From positions 186,001-250,000 of the forward strand of contig NZ_BMJQ01000004.1 in assembly GCF_014643535.1 (NCBI RefSeq): a DNA stretch of 64,000 nt, given 5' to 3'. Within the stretch, counting starts at the first letter, position 1; every line of letters begins with the position of its first letter. Shown here one piece after another: positions 24,350-33,088 of the stretch. Under the pieces are notes generated by a model that did not search any database, was not told the DNA's origin, and saw only the letters and a list, made by a program, of their open reading frames with translations. This DNA is from Aliidongia dinghuensis (lineage in GTDB: Bacteria; Pseudomonadota; Alphaproteobacteria; ATCC43930; CGMCC-115725). The position numbers and the translations under genes were made by a program.

Positions 24350-25969
24350 CTACGCGGGCAGCGTCACCGTCGCGCGCAGGCCGCCCTCGGGGCAATTGGT
24401 CAGCGTGATGTCGCCGCCGTGGCCGCGGATGATGGTGCGGGCGACCGACAGGCCGAGGCCGACGCCGCCGGTATCGCGGTTGCGCGAGCCTTCCAGCCGG
24501 AAGAATGGCTGGAACACCTGCTCGGCCAGCTCCGGCGCGATACCCGGGCCGTCGTCATCAACCAGGATGGTGACGAGATCGCCGTCGCGGTGGAGCGATA
24601 GCCGCGCCATGTTGCCGTACTTGACCGCGTTCTCGGCCAGATTGCCGATGGCGCGGCGGATGGCTTGGGCGCTGCAGGGGACGATGACCGGCTCGCCCGG
24701 CTCGTAGGCGACGGGCAGGCCGCTGTCGCAGAGATCGCTCGCGAGCTGGTCCAGCAGCTGGTCGAGGTCCTGCGGCGCGCGCGGCTCGCGCACCGCGTCG
24801 TCGCGGGCGAAGGCGAGCGTCGCGGCGATCATCGACTCCATCTCGGCGATGTCGTTGAGCATCCGTGAGCGCTGGGCATCGTCCTCGACGAACTCGGCCC
24901 GCAGCCGCAGCCGGGTCAGCGGCGTGCGCAGGTCGTGGGAAATCGCCGCCAGCATCTGGGTGCGGTCGTTGACGAAACGGCGCAGGCGCTCCTGCATCCG
25001 GTTGAACGCCTTGGCCGCGAGCTTGACCTCGCGCGGGCCGGTCTCCGGCAGCAGCGGCGCGTCGACCGAACGGCCGACCGCGTCGGCCGCGGTCGAGAAC
25101 TGGCTGAGATTGCGCGCGGCCCGCCGCGCGAACCAGAGCGAGCACAGGACGATGACGAGGCCGAACGCGCCGATGCGCAGCAGCATGCGGATCCAACCGA
25201 AGGCGGGCGGCGGGCCGTGGAGCGTTATCTCGGCCCAGCAGCCGTTGAGCAGCTGCACGCCCACATGGCCGAACACCTCGGGGCCATGCAGGCCCATCCG
25301 GAAAGCGCGCGGCTCCGGCTCGCCGGCACCGGGACCAGCGGCCGGCTCGCCTGGGGGCGGGCCGTCGGGCGCGACGCCGGGACCGTGCGATGCCAGATCA
25401 CGCTGCGCCAGATCATGCGGCGGGGGCCCATCCGGCGGTGGTTCCGGCCGTCCATCCGGGCCGGTCGGCGGTGGCGGCGGCTCGCCATCGGGGTGAAACG
25501 GGCCACGGCCGCGAAGTGTCACGATCTGGCGGGACGGGTCCGGCAGATAGTCGCCGAGATGGAGCTTCAGATAGAACGACAGTTCGTTGAGCGGCGAGAA
25601 GCCCTGGGTGCGGACGAGGTGCGTGTCGAGTGGGATGCGCGCTGCGGGGCCCCGCGGTCCCGTCTCCGTCGGCATCGGCGTGTTGCGTACCGTCACCGTC
25701 ACGATGTCGCGCGACAGTGCGGCGCCGGCGGCGACGCACTGATCGGCCGGTGCCGCATCCAGCTGCTTGATCACCGAGGCGACGCGCTCGGGCAGGCGCT
25801 GCAGGCCGAAGTCGAACGCCTCGATCTCGAGATCGATGAGGCCGATCGCCACGGCCTGCACCAGGATCAAGTTGACGAGCAGGATCAGGGCGACGTGGGC
25901 GAACAGGCTGTCGAAGGCGAAGCGGGCGAGGAGCCGGCGCATCAGTGTTGGCCTATCAATCCTGGCCAA
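24350..25969 (-). CDS. sensor histidine kinase, CpxA/EnvZ-type
   Basis: 539 residues: membrane helix 1 at about 22-45, periplasmic domain to about 270, helix 2, HAMP, HisKA with the phospho-accepting His in AAISHDLRTPLTRLR, then an HATPase domain (NLAENAVKYG, DDDGPGIAPE, GGVGLGLS). The periplasmic domain carries a low-complexity Pro/Gly/Asp/His insert (about residues 160-230), unusual for the family. The start overlaps the response-regulator stop by 14 bp, so the pair is one unit. The adjoining Spy-like gene suggests envelope or metal stress sensing. Confidence 0.92.
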   Translation of the reverse strand: MARIDRPTLMRRLLARFAFDSLFAHVALILLVNLILVQAVAIGLIDLEIEAFDFGLQRLPERVASVIKQLDAAPADQCVAAGAALSRDIVTVTVRNTPMPTETGPRGPAARIPLDTHLVRTQGFSPLNELSFYLKLHLGDYLPDPSRQIVTLRGRGPFHPDGEPPPPPTGPDGRPEPPPDGPPPHDLAQRDLASHGPGVAPDGPPPGEPAAGPGAGEPEPRAFRMGLHGPEVFGHVGVQLLNGCWAEITLHGPPPAFGWIRMLLRIGAFGLVIVLCSLWFARRAARNLSQFSTAADAVGRSVDAPLLPETGPREVKLAAKAFNRMQERLRRFVNDRTQMLAAISHDLRTPLTRLRLRAEFVEDDAQRSRMLNDIAEMESMIAATLAFARDDAVREPRAPQDLDQLLDQLASDLCDSGLPVAYEPGEPVIVPCSAQAIRRAIGNLAENAVKYGNMARLSLHRDGDLVTILVDDDGPGIAPELAEQVFQPFFRLEGSRNRDTGGVGLGLSVARTIIRGHGGDITLTNCPEGGLRATVTLPA

Positions 25970-26690
25970 TGACCTGGACGGCCGGGGTGAACATGTAGCC
26001 GCCGCTGCGCACCGTCTTGATCAATTGCGGGTCCTTGGGATTGCGCTCGATCTTGCGCCGGAGCCGCATCACCTGGATGTCGACGCTGCGGTCGTAGAGC
26101 ACGGCGGCCCGGCCGCGGGCAAGGTCGAGCAGCTGGTCGCGCGTCAGCACCCGCTGCGGCCGTTCCGCGAAGGCCTGCATCAGGTCGAACTCGCCGCTCG
26201 ACAGCTGCACGAGCTCGCCCGCGCTGTTCCTAAGCTCGCGCTTGGCGAGGTCGAGGCGCCAGCCGTCGAACGCCAGCACGCGGCCGCCGGTCGCGACCTC
26301 GACCGCGAGCGCGGGCAGGGCGCCGACGCGACGCAGCACGGCCCGGACCCGCGCCAGCAGCTCGCGCGGGTTGAACGGCTTCGCGAGGTAATCGTCGGCG
26401 CCCATCTCGAGCCCCAGGATGCGGTCGATCTCCTCGCCCATCGCCGTCAGCATGATGACGGGGATCGTGCCCTGGGCGCGCAGCTTGCGGCAGAGGCTCA
26501 AGCCGTCTTCGCCCGGCAGCATGAGGTCGAGCACGACGAGATCGATGCGCGAGACCTCGAGAATCCGCATCATCTCTGCCCCGTCGCGAGCAGTGGTGAT
26601 GCGCAGGCCGTGTTTGCTGAGGAATTGGGAGACGAGGGAGCAGATCTCGCGGTCGTCATCGACGACCAGGATGTGGGGCGTGCGTTCCAT
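25956..26690 (-). CDS. OmpR-family response regulator
   Basis: 244 residues. Receiver domain at 1-120 with acidic pocket VVDDD, phospho-acceptor Asp in VVLDLMLPGEDG and Lys in YLAKPFNP. Winged-helix DNA-binding domain at about 140-238 (LSSGEFDLMQAFAERP, VDIQVMRLRRKIE, TVRSGGYMF). It is partner to the overlapping CpxA-like kinase. The divergent promoter has a GTAAC-N5-GTAAC direct repeat, the spacing used by CpxR/OmpR-type dimers, which suggests control of itself and the Spy-like gene. Confidence 0.93.
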   Translation of the reverse strand: MERTPHILVVDDDREICSLVSQFLSKHGLRITTARDGAEMMRILEVSRIDLVVLDLMLPGEDGLSLCRKLRAQGTIPVIMLTAMGEEIDRILGLEMGADDYLAKPFNPRELLARVRAVLRRVGALPALAVEVATGGRVLAFDGWRLDLAKRELRNSAGELVQLSSGEFDLMQAFAERPQRVLTRDQLLDLARGRAAVLYDRSVDIQVMRLRRKIERNPKDPQLIKTVRSGGYMFTPAVQVIGQD

Positions 26691-26740
26691 GGCGGGGGCA
26701 CCGTAGCATGGGATACCGCGTTCCTGTCGCCGGCCATCGG

Positions 26741-26755
26741 GTAACGGCTGGTAAC
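26741..26755. promoter_or_regulatory. CpxR-like direct repeat GTAAC-N5-GTAAC
   Basis: Two GTAAC words (26741-26745, 26751-26755) spaced 10 bp centre to centre lie between the response-regulator start (minus) and the Spy-like gene (plus). The E. coli CpxR box is GTAAA-N5-GTAAA. A third, inverted copy (GTTAC) is near 26780. Confidence 0.55.
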
Positions 26756-26874
26756 CTGGGTTGGCGGTTGAAACGAAGTGTTACAAAAACCGGCGTGCCA
26801 GTCATTCTCCCGATATCCGGACCGATTAGAACAAACCCCGGCCCACGATCGATTGCGGGCGTACGGAGGGGTGG

Positions 26875-27465
26875 ATGGCATCGAACTTCAAGAACGGCGG
26901 CCGCATGCTCAAGGTGGCGGCATTCGTCGGCGGCTTTGCCCTCGCGCTCGGCCTCGGCGTTGCGGAGCGGGCGCACGCCCAGCAGCATACGGGCGTGCAG
27001 CGCACGAGTCTGGGCGAGCGCGCCGGGTTCGACCCGGCGGTGCATTTCGCCCGGATGTGCGACACCATGGAAGCGCGTCAGGCCGGCATGCTCGCCTACG
27101 CCGAGGTGCGGCTCGGCATCACTGATGCCGAGCGCCCGGCCTGGACGAAGTTCGCCGGCACGGTAAAGGCCGCCGCGGCCCCGATGAAGCAGGTTTGCGC
27201 CAGCGTGGTCGCGCAGCCGGCGCCGAAGACCCTGCCGGACCATTTGCACCGCATGGAGCAGATCGAGACCGCGCGGCTCGAGCAGCTGAGGCAGATCACG
27301 CCGGCGGTCGAGGAGCTTTACGGCAGCCTGACGGCAAAGCAGAGGGAGATCGCCGATCATCTGGTGGGCGACATGATGCATGAGCCCGGTCCCCAGGGTC
27401 CCGGGTGCGGGCCGCACCATCCGCCCATGGACGACGCCCCCGCGCCGGCTAACGCGCCGAACTGA
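26875..27465 (+). CDS. Spy/CpxP-like periplasmic LTXXQ protein
   Basis: 196 residues: signal peptide (residues about 11-35, ending RAHA), then an all-helical domain with two LTxxQ-type motifs (LGITDAERPAW near 82 and GSLTAKQREIAD near 157). This is the Spy/CpxP/ZraP layout. The tail is rich in His, Pro and Asp (GCGPHHPPMDD) and could bind metal. Spy/CpxP proteins are periplasmic chaperones or Cpx feedback inhibitors. Its divergence from a CpxR/CpxA-like pair supports that role. An internal ATG (MLKVAAF) ten codons on is an alternative start. Confidence 0.85.
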   Translation: MASNFKNGGRMLKVAAFVGGFALALGLGVAERAHAQQHTGVQRTSLGERAGFDPAVHFARMCDTMEARQAGMLAYAEVRLGITDAERPAWTKFAGTVKAAAAPMKQVCASVVAQPAPKTLPDHLHRMEQIETARLEQLRQITPAVEELYGSLTAKQREIADHLVGDMMHEPGPQGPGCGPHHPPMDDAPAPANAPN

Positions 27466-27467
27466 CC

Positions 27468-27602
27468 ATGGCCCACCTGGTTCGGGCGACCGCCGTCCTG
27501 GCGGTCCTCTGGTCTGCCTTCGCGATCGGCGAGGCGGTCGATCCGGCGTTCTTCACCTGGACCGGCCGCCTCGTCCTGGCGGTGGTCGGCGCCCGTATCT
27601 GA
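27468..27602 (+). CDS. 44-residue hydrophobic small protein
   Basis: The ATG begins two bases after the stop of the Spy-like gene and opens a 44-codon frame (MAHLVRATAVLAVLWSAFAI...VGARI). It has one or two hydrophobic stretches, so it may be a small membrane protein translated by reinitiation. No homologue is recognised. It could also be a chance frame. Confidence 0.4.
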   Translation: MAHLVRATAVLAVLWSAFAIGEAVDPAFFTWTGRLVLAVVGARI

Positions 27603-27623
27603 CAATCGCTTACCGCACTGGCT

Positions 27624-29282
27624 TCAGATCTGGGGCCGGGCGCGCTCGGCGATCGCGCGCAGGTCGATGCCGGAGGGCAGAGTCCCGAACGCGCCGGCTT
27701 GACCGCTGCCGAGGCGTGAGGCGCAGAAGCCGTCGGCGACGGCCGCGTCCGAGAAGCGGATGAGGAGGGCGCCTTGCAGCGCCAGCACCAGCTTCTCGAC
27801 CAGATGGCGCGCCCGGCTTTCCTGGAACCCGTCGCGCGCCACTTCGTCCGTCAGCGCCTGGACATGGGCGTCGAGCCGGCGGTCGGCACCCTGGGCGGTG
27901 CGGATCTCGGCCAGCACCAGGTCGAGTGCCTCGGGCGTCTTGGCGAGGGCGCGCAGGACGTCGAGGCACATGACGTTGCCGGAACCCTCCCAGATCGAGT
28001 TCAAGGGCAGCTCGCGATAGAGCCGACCCATGATCGCTTCCTCGACATAGCCGTTGCCGCCCAGCACCTCCATCGCCTCGGCACCGAGTGCCGGACCCCG
28101 CTTGCAGATCCAGTATTTCGCGGCCGGCGTCAGCATGCGGCGGAACGCCGTCTCGGCCGGGTCGTCCTGCCGGTCGTAGGCGCGCGCGAGCCTGAGGACC
28201 AGCGCGGTTGCAGCCTCGCTCTCGATCGCGAGGTCGGCCAGCACGTTGGTCATCAGCGGCTGGTCGATGAGCCGCTTCTGGAAGGCACTGCGGTGCGCTG
28301 CATGATGGGTCGCCTGCGCCACCGCCTGGCGCATGAGGCCGGTCGAGCCCAGCGCGCAGTCGAGCCGCGTATAATTCCCCATCTCGATGATGGTCGGCAC
28401 GCCGCGGCCTTCCTCGCCGACGAGCCAGGCGATGGCGCCGTGGAATTCGACCTCGCTCGACGCGTTCGACTTGTTGCCGAGCTTGTCCTTCAAGCGCTGG
28501 ATATGCACCGCGTTGCGGCTGCCGTCGGCCAGGAAGCGCGGCAGGAAGAAGCAGCTCAAGCCACCCGGCGCCTGGGCCAGCACCAGGAATGCGTCGCATT
28601 GCGGGGCCGAGAAGAACCATTTGTGGCCGTCGAGCCGATAGGCCGTGCCCGGCCCGCCGCCGTCGAGCGGCGTGGCGCGCGTCATATTGGCACGCAGGTC
28701 CGAGCCGCCCTGCTTCTCGGTCATGCCCATGCCCATGAGCGCGCCGGTCTTCTGCGGCGCCGGGATGATCCGTTTGTCGTATTGGCGGGAATAGAGCCGC
28801 GGCAGCCATTCGGCGGCGAGCGCCGGCGCCTTCTTCAACGCCGGCACGACGCCGTAGGTCATGGTCGTGGGGCATTGCACGCCGGCCTCGACCTGGACCA
28901 TCAGGATGACGCCCGCGGCGCGGGCGACATGGGCGCCGGGCTTAGGCTCAGCCCAGGGGCGCGTATGCAGCCCTTCGCCGATCGCAAGCGCCATGAGCTC
29001 ATGCCAGGCCGGATGGAACTCGACCTCGTCGATGCGCCGGCCGTAGCGGTCGAACAGCCGCGGCACGGGCGGATAGGCGTTGGCGAGCCGGCCGGCCTCG
29101 ATCGTCTCGGCCCGTCCGAGCCGCCGGCCGAAGTCACCGAGCTCGTTCAAGGCCCAGTCGGCGCCCTCGCGCACGACCGCTTCCTTGAGCGCGCGGTCGG
29201 TGGCGAACAGGTCGTAGTCGACGAGCGGTGGCGGCTGGTTCAATACCTCGTGGGTCTCGAACGGGGCGGGGGCCATGGTCAT
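27624..29282 (-). CDS. AidB-type acyl-CoA dehydrogenase
   Basis: 552 residues from ATG 29282, preceded by GGGAGG; E. coli AidB has 541. It shares the AidB order: ETHEVLNQPPPLVDYDLFATD at the N-terminus, GMGMTEKQGGSDLRANMT flavin segment (about 190), GHKWFFSAPQCDAFLVLAQ, and ELPLNSIWEGSGNVMCLDVLR in the C-terminal dehydrogenase domain. AidB is induced by alkylation stress in E. coli and binds FAD and DNA, and its true substrate is unsettled. Divergent from the thiamine-diphosphate enzyme at 29395. Confidence 0.9.
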   Translation of the reverse strand: MTMAPAPFETHEVLNQPPPLVDYDLFATDRALKEAVVREGADWALNELGDFGRRLGRAETIEAGRLANAYPPVPRLFDRYGRRIDEVEFHPAWHELMALAIGEGLHTRPWAEPKPGAHVARAAGVILMVQVEAGVQCPTTMTYGVVPALKKAPALAAEWLPRLYSRQYDKRIIPAPQKTGALMGMGMTEKQGGSDLRANMTRATPLDGGGPGTAYRLDGHKWFFSAPQCDAFLVLAQAPGGLSCFFLPRFLADGSRNAVHIQRLKDKLGNKSNASSEVEFHGAIAWLVGEEGRGVPTIIEMGNYTRLDCALGSTGLMRQAVAQATHHAAHRSAFQKRLIDQPLMTNVLADLAIESEAATALVLRLARAYDRQDDPAETAFRRMLTPAAKYWICKRGPALGAEAMEVLGGNGYVEEAIMGRLYRELPLNSIWEGSGNVMCLDVLRALAKTPEALDLVLAEIRTAQGADRRLDAHVQALTDEVARDGFQESRARHLVEKLVLALQGALLIRFSDAAVADGFCASRLGSGQAGAFGTLPSGIDLRAIAERARPQI

Positions 29283-29394
29283 CGCGCTCGATCCTCCCTC
29301 GGGCACCCGCTCGCCCGATTGTGACCGCAGGGCCGGTTGACGGCCGCCCGATCGGGTCGGAGAGTGCGCCTCGCATGCAGCATACAGGATCACC

Positions 29395-31032
29395 ATGACC
29401 GCGCACGAGACCGCACCCGCCACGGCTGCCAAGGTTGCCGACCAGATCGCTGCCACGCTCAAGGCCTATGGCGGCGCGTTCGCCGTCGGCATTCCGGGCA
29501 ACGACGTGCTGGAGACGATCCGCGCCTGCGAGGACCAGGGCATCCGCTTCGTGCTGGCCAAGAGCGAGCCGTCGGCCGCCTTCATCGCCGATGCGATCTG
29601 GCAGGTGACGGAGCGGCCGGTGGCGCTCATCCCGGCGCTCGGGCCCGGCCTCGCCAACGCGATCTCGGGCCTGGCCGGTGCGCTTATGGAGCGCTCGGCG
29701 CTCCTGGTGCTGACCGGTGAGGTGGCAAAGCCCCAGGCCGACATCTATACGCACCAGGTGTTCGACCATGTAGCGCTCGCGAAGCCGGTGGTGAAATACG
29801 CGGCTGACCTCAACGGCCAGCGCGCCGCGCAGCAGACGGCGAAGGCGCTCGACGTGGCGTTGGCCTATCCGGCCGGACCGGCGATGCTGAACATCCCGGC
29901 CGACGTCAATCGCCAGGCAGCGAAGCCGGCGGTGATCCCGCAGCCGCCAAAGCGCCCGCGCATCGCCCTCACCGCCGACGAGGCGGCACGCCTGAACAAG
30001 CTCATCGATGAAGCCGCCCGGCCGCTGGTGCTGATCGGCCGCGGCGCGCTGCGCCAGGGCGTGCCCGAGGCGCTGGAGGCCTTTGTCGACGCCCGTCAGC
30101 TGCCGTTCTTCGCGACCTACAAGGCGAAGGGCGTCGTGTCGGACAAGCATCCGCTGTCGCTGGGCGCGGTCGGCCTCAGCCCGATCGTGGATGCGGTCAA
30201 CCTGAAGCAGGTCGATGCGGCCGATCTCCTGGTCCTGGTCGGGTTCGACCCGATCGAGCTGCGCGACGCCTGGCTCGACGCTTGGGGCGTGGAGCGCCGT
30301 GTGATCTCGCTCGACTGGGGCTCGCTCGACCATCGCGTCTTCCCGATGGGCGAGGAGGCGTTCGGCGACCTGCCGACCGTGCTAGGGCAGCTGACGCCCG
30401 CGACAGCGACGCGGCGGGCGACGGGCCATGTCGCGGCCCATCGCGCCGAGGTCGCGGCGATCGTCCGGCCGCGCGATCCCGTGGGCGCCATTAGCCCGGC
30501 CGGCCTGTTCAAGGCGGTGAGCGACCGAGTCCGGCCGGACTGGCTCATGACTGTCGACGTCGGCGCCCATCGCATCCTGGCGAGCCATGCGGTCGACTGT
30601 GTCACGCCCGGCCAGATGCTGCAGTCGAACGGGCTCTGCTGCATGGGCTATGCGGTGCCCGCGGCGATCGGCGCGCAGTTGGCCCGGCCGGACAAGACGG
30701 TCGTGGCGCTGGTGGGCGACGGCTGCATGCTGATGAGCCTCGGCGACCTGGCGCTCGCGGCTGAACTCGACTTGCCGCTCGTCGTCGTGGTGCTGAACGA
30801 TGACGCCTTGAGCCTGATCAAGCTGAAGCAGGCCAAGATGCAGATGGCACCGCAGGCGGTCGATTTCCGCTCGCCGCGCTTCGCCGACATTGCCCGCGGC
30901 ATGGGCGGTGAGGGCGTCCGGGTCGACAATCTCGCGGACTTCGAGGCAGCACTCGACGCAGCGGTCGCCCGCCGGCGCTTCACCGTCATCGATGCGGTGG
31001 TCGATCCGGCGGAGTATCTCGAGCAGATGTGA
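29395..31032 (+). CDS. thiamine-diphosphate enzyme, acetolactate-synthase-like
   Basis: 545 residues with the three-domain fold of the acetolactate synthase/benzoylformate decarboxylase superfamily. The cofactor-activating Glu is in AKSEPSAAFIADA (about residue 60), a central FAD/ADP-like domain is about 190-320, and the Mg-ThDP motif is GDGCMLMSLGDLALAAELDL...NDD (about 440-470). The substrate cannot be assigned, and no small regulatory subunit is nearby. The last 21 codons recur as a remnant at 36346-36408. It is separated from another ThDP enzyme (36786) by a sensory operon that looks inserted. Confidence 0.88.
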   Translation: MTAHETAPATAAKVADQIAATLKAYGGAFAVGIPGNDVLETIRACEDQGIRFVLAKSEPSAAFIADAIWQVTERPVALIPALGPGLANAISGLAGALMERSALLVLTGEVAKPQADIYTHQVFDHVALAKPVVKYAADLNGQRAAQQTAKALDVALAYPAGPAMLNIPADVNRQAAKPAVIPQPPKRPRIALTADEAARLNKLIDEAARPLVLIGRGALRQGVPEALEAFVDARQLPFFATYKAKGVVSDKHPLSLGAVGLSPIVDAVNLKQVDAADLLVLVGFDPIELRDAWLDAWGVERRVISLDWGSLDHRVFPMGEEAFGDLPTVLGQLTPATATRRATGHVAAHRAEVAAIVRPRDPVGAISPAGLFKAVSDRVRPDWLMTVDVGAHRILASHAVDCVTPGQMLQSNGLCCMGYAVPAAIGAQLARPDKTVVALVGDGCMLMSLGDLALAAELDLPLVVVVLNDDALSLIKLKQAKMQMAPQAVDFRSPRFADIARGMGGEGVRVDNLADFEAALDAAVARRRFTVIDAVVDPAEYLEQM

Positions 31033-31045
31033 GCGCCGCTGGCCG
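30975..31045. repeat. direct repeat, copy A (3' end of ThDP gene)
   Basis: Matches 36351-36421. Over the core (30985-31045) 55 of 61 positions agree by eye. It contains the last codons and stop of the ThDP gene, and antisense it encodes the C-terminus of the small protein at 36362-36673. Confidence 0.8.
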
Positions 31046-31065
31046 ATCGCGCCGATCTGCGGGAG

Positions 31066-32613
31066 CTAGCTACTGGCACCGCCGAGGCGCGTGATCGTCG
31101 CCAGCAGCAGATCCAGGTCGATCGGCTTGGTCAGGAAAACATCCATGCCTGCTTCCCGGCAGCGTTCGAGCTCTCGGCTCGTCGCGTTCGCCGTCAGGGC
31201 GATGATTGGAACGCGCCGGCGGCCAGCTTCGGCCGCTCTGATCAGGCGGGTCGCCTCGAGCCCGTCCATGACCGGCATTTGCAGATCCATGATGATGAGA
31301 TCGAAGGCGCCAGCCGTCGCGGCACGGGCCGCGGCGGCGCCGTCTTCCGCGAGTTTGATCTGATGGCCGGCTGTTTCGAGGACTGCGGTAACGAGAACCT
31401 GGGTCGCCTTCGTGTCTTCCGCCAGGAGAATTCGCTGCGGTCGAGCGGCAACGACCGGCGCAGCCATCGCCTCGTCCGGCTTCTCGACGGCCGTCAGCGG
31501 CAGTTCGAACCAGAACTCGCTGCCGCGTCCCTCGGTGCTGTGAACACCGATCTCGCCATCCATGAGCTCGATCAGGCGCCTGCAGATGGCAAGGCCGAGC
31601 CCGGAGCCGCCGAACCTGCGGCTGGTCGAATCGTCGACCTGGCTGAACTCCTGAAACAGGCGTCCGAGCCGATCGGCCGGGATACCGATGCCGGTATCGG
31701 TCACCGAGAAATGGATGCGGTGCGCGTCTGTCGGCGCGTTCGCCGCGTCGACGGCCAAGGCGATGCTGCCGGTGTTCGTGAATTTCACGGCGTTGTTCAG
31801 CAGATTGAGGATCACCTGACGCAAGCGCGTCGAATCGCCCAGCACATGGCGTGGTACCGCCTCGTCGATGACGACGCGCAATTCCAGGTCCTTGGCGTTC
31901 GCGGCATAGGCTGCCAAGGCTTCGCAGCCGGATATCGCGGCATGCAGATCGAACGGCACGATCTCGAGGTCGAGCTTGCCGGCCTCGATTTTCGAGAAGT
32001 CGAGAATGTCATTGACGAGAGCGAGCAGCGCGCGTGCCGCGTCCCGCTGGAGTTCGAGAAAACGCTTGAGTTCCGCCGGGTCGAAATCCTTGCGCAGCAT
32101 CAGCTCGGCAAAGCCGATGATGCCGGTAAGCGGCGTGCGCAGCTCATGGGTCAGCGTCGCTAGAAACCGAGATTTGGCCTCGTTCGCCGCCTCGGCGGCG
32201 CGGCGCTCGATCACGGCTTGCGCGCGGTCGCGGCGCACGCGGGTTTCCTGCAGCTCCCGCCCGACCGCGGGAATGAGCCGCTTGAGGTTGCGTTTGGCCA
32301 GGTAATCCTGCGCCCCGCCCGTCATCGCCGCGACGGCCGTATCCTCGCCGATCGTGTCCGACACGAAGATGAAAGGCACGTCGTCGTCGCGGCTGCGCAC
32401 CAGGGCCAGCGCGTCGAGACCGCTGAACCGGGGCATCGTGTAGTCGGCCAGTATGATGTCCCACCCCTGGCGGTCGAGTGCTGCGGTCAGATCCTCGGCC
32501 GTATCCACGCGGAAAAAGCTCGGCTCGTAGCCGCCGCGTCGAAGTTCGCGGCAGATAAGTTCCGCGTCATCAAAGGAATCGTCGATGATCAGAACGTTCA
32601 GCCCGATCGTCAT
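31066..32613 (-). CDS. hybrid histidine kinase: receiver-HisKA-HATPase-receiver
   Basis: 515 residues with no membrane segment. Receiver 1 at 1-125 ([11 protein letters not shown], phospho-acceptor in [12 protein letters not shown]), a helical linker, HisKA with [18 protein letters not shown] (about 158), HATPase ([34 protein letters not shown]), and receiver 2 ([29 protein letters not shown]). The lead receiver suggests input by phosphotransfer rather than ligand. Last gene of the four-gene sensory operon. Confidence 0.93.
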   Translation of the reverse strand: MTIGLNVLIIDDSFDDAELICRELRRGGYEPSFFRVDTAEDLTAALDRQGWDIILADYTMPRFSGLDALALVRSRDDDVPFIFVSDTIGEDTAVAAMTGGAQDYLAKRNLKRLIPAVGRELQETRVRRDRAQAVIERRAAEAANEAKSRFLATLTHELRTPLTGIIGFAELMLRKDFDPAELKRFLELQRDAARALLALVNDILDFSKIEAGKLDLEIVPFDLHAAISGCEALAAYAANAKDLELRVVIDEAVPRHVLGDSTRLRQVILNLLNNAVKFTNTGSIALAVDAANAPTDAHRIHFSVTDTGIGIPADRLGRLFQEFSQVDDSTSRRFGGSGLGLAICRRLIELMDGEIGVHSTEGRGSEFWFELPLTAVEKPDEAMAAPVVAARPQRILLAEDTKATQVLVTAVLETAGHQIKLAEDGAAAARAATAGAFDLIIMDLQMPVMDGLEATRLIRAAEAGRRRVPIIALTANATSRELERCREAGMDVFLTKPIDLDLLLATITRLGGASS

Positions 32614-32644
32614 TCTCGCCGCCTCGGTAAGGTCAACCGTTGCA

Positions 32645-33088
32645 TCACCGCATATGGGCGGGAACCTGGTTCAGCAGGAGCCAATAGAGACCGAGTTCGG
32701 CAACCGTCTGGGTGAATTGCCCGAACTCGATCGGCTTTCGAACATAGCTGTTCACGCCGAGGCTGTAGCTGCGGATCATGTCCTCCTGCTCGTTCGACGA
32801 GGTCAGCATGACGACTGGATGCTGCTTCGTCCTGGCATCCTCGCGAAGCCGCTTCAGGACCTCGAGCCCATCGACTTTCGGCAGCTTCAGGTCGAGCAGG
32901 GTCACCGTCGGATGGGTGACACCGCGCCCCTCGTACGCGCCAGTCCCGAAGATATAGTCGAGCGCTTCCGCCCCATCGCGGACGATATCGATCTTGTTCG
33001 TCACGTTGGCCTTGTGGAGCGCTCTCAGGATGAGCGCCTCGTCGTCCGGGCTGTCCTCGACCAGCAGGATAGTGCCGTTTTGCATCAT
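32645..33088 (-). CDS. single-domain response regulator, Rcp1-like
   Basis: 147 residues; ATG 33088 overlaps the upstream kinase stop (ATGA). Receiver only: LLVEDSPDDEALILRAL, phospho-acceptor in VTLLDLKLPKVDGLEVL, conserved Lys in SYVRKPIEFGQF. The spacing and the extended beta4 loop resemble the Rcp1 type that pairs with phytochrome or Cache kinases. It is likely phosphorylated by the adjacent membrane kinase and may relay to the soluble hybrid kinase encoded next. Confidence 0.92.
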   Translation of the reverse strand: MMQNGTILLVEDSPDDEALILRALHKANVTNKIDIVRDGAEALDYIFGTGAYEGRGVTHPTVTLLDLKLPKVDGLEVLKRLREDARTKQHPVVMLTSSNEQEDMIRSYSLGVNSYVRKPIEFGQFTQTVAELGLYWLLLNQVPAHMR

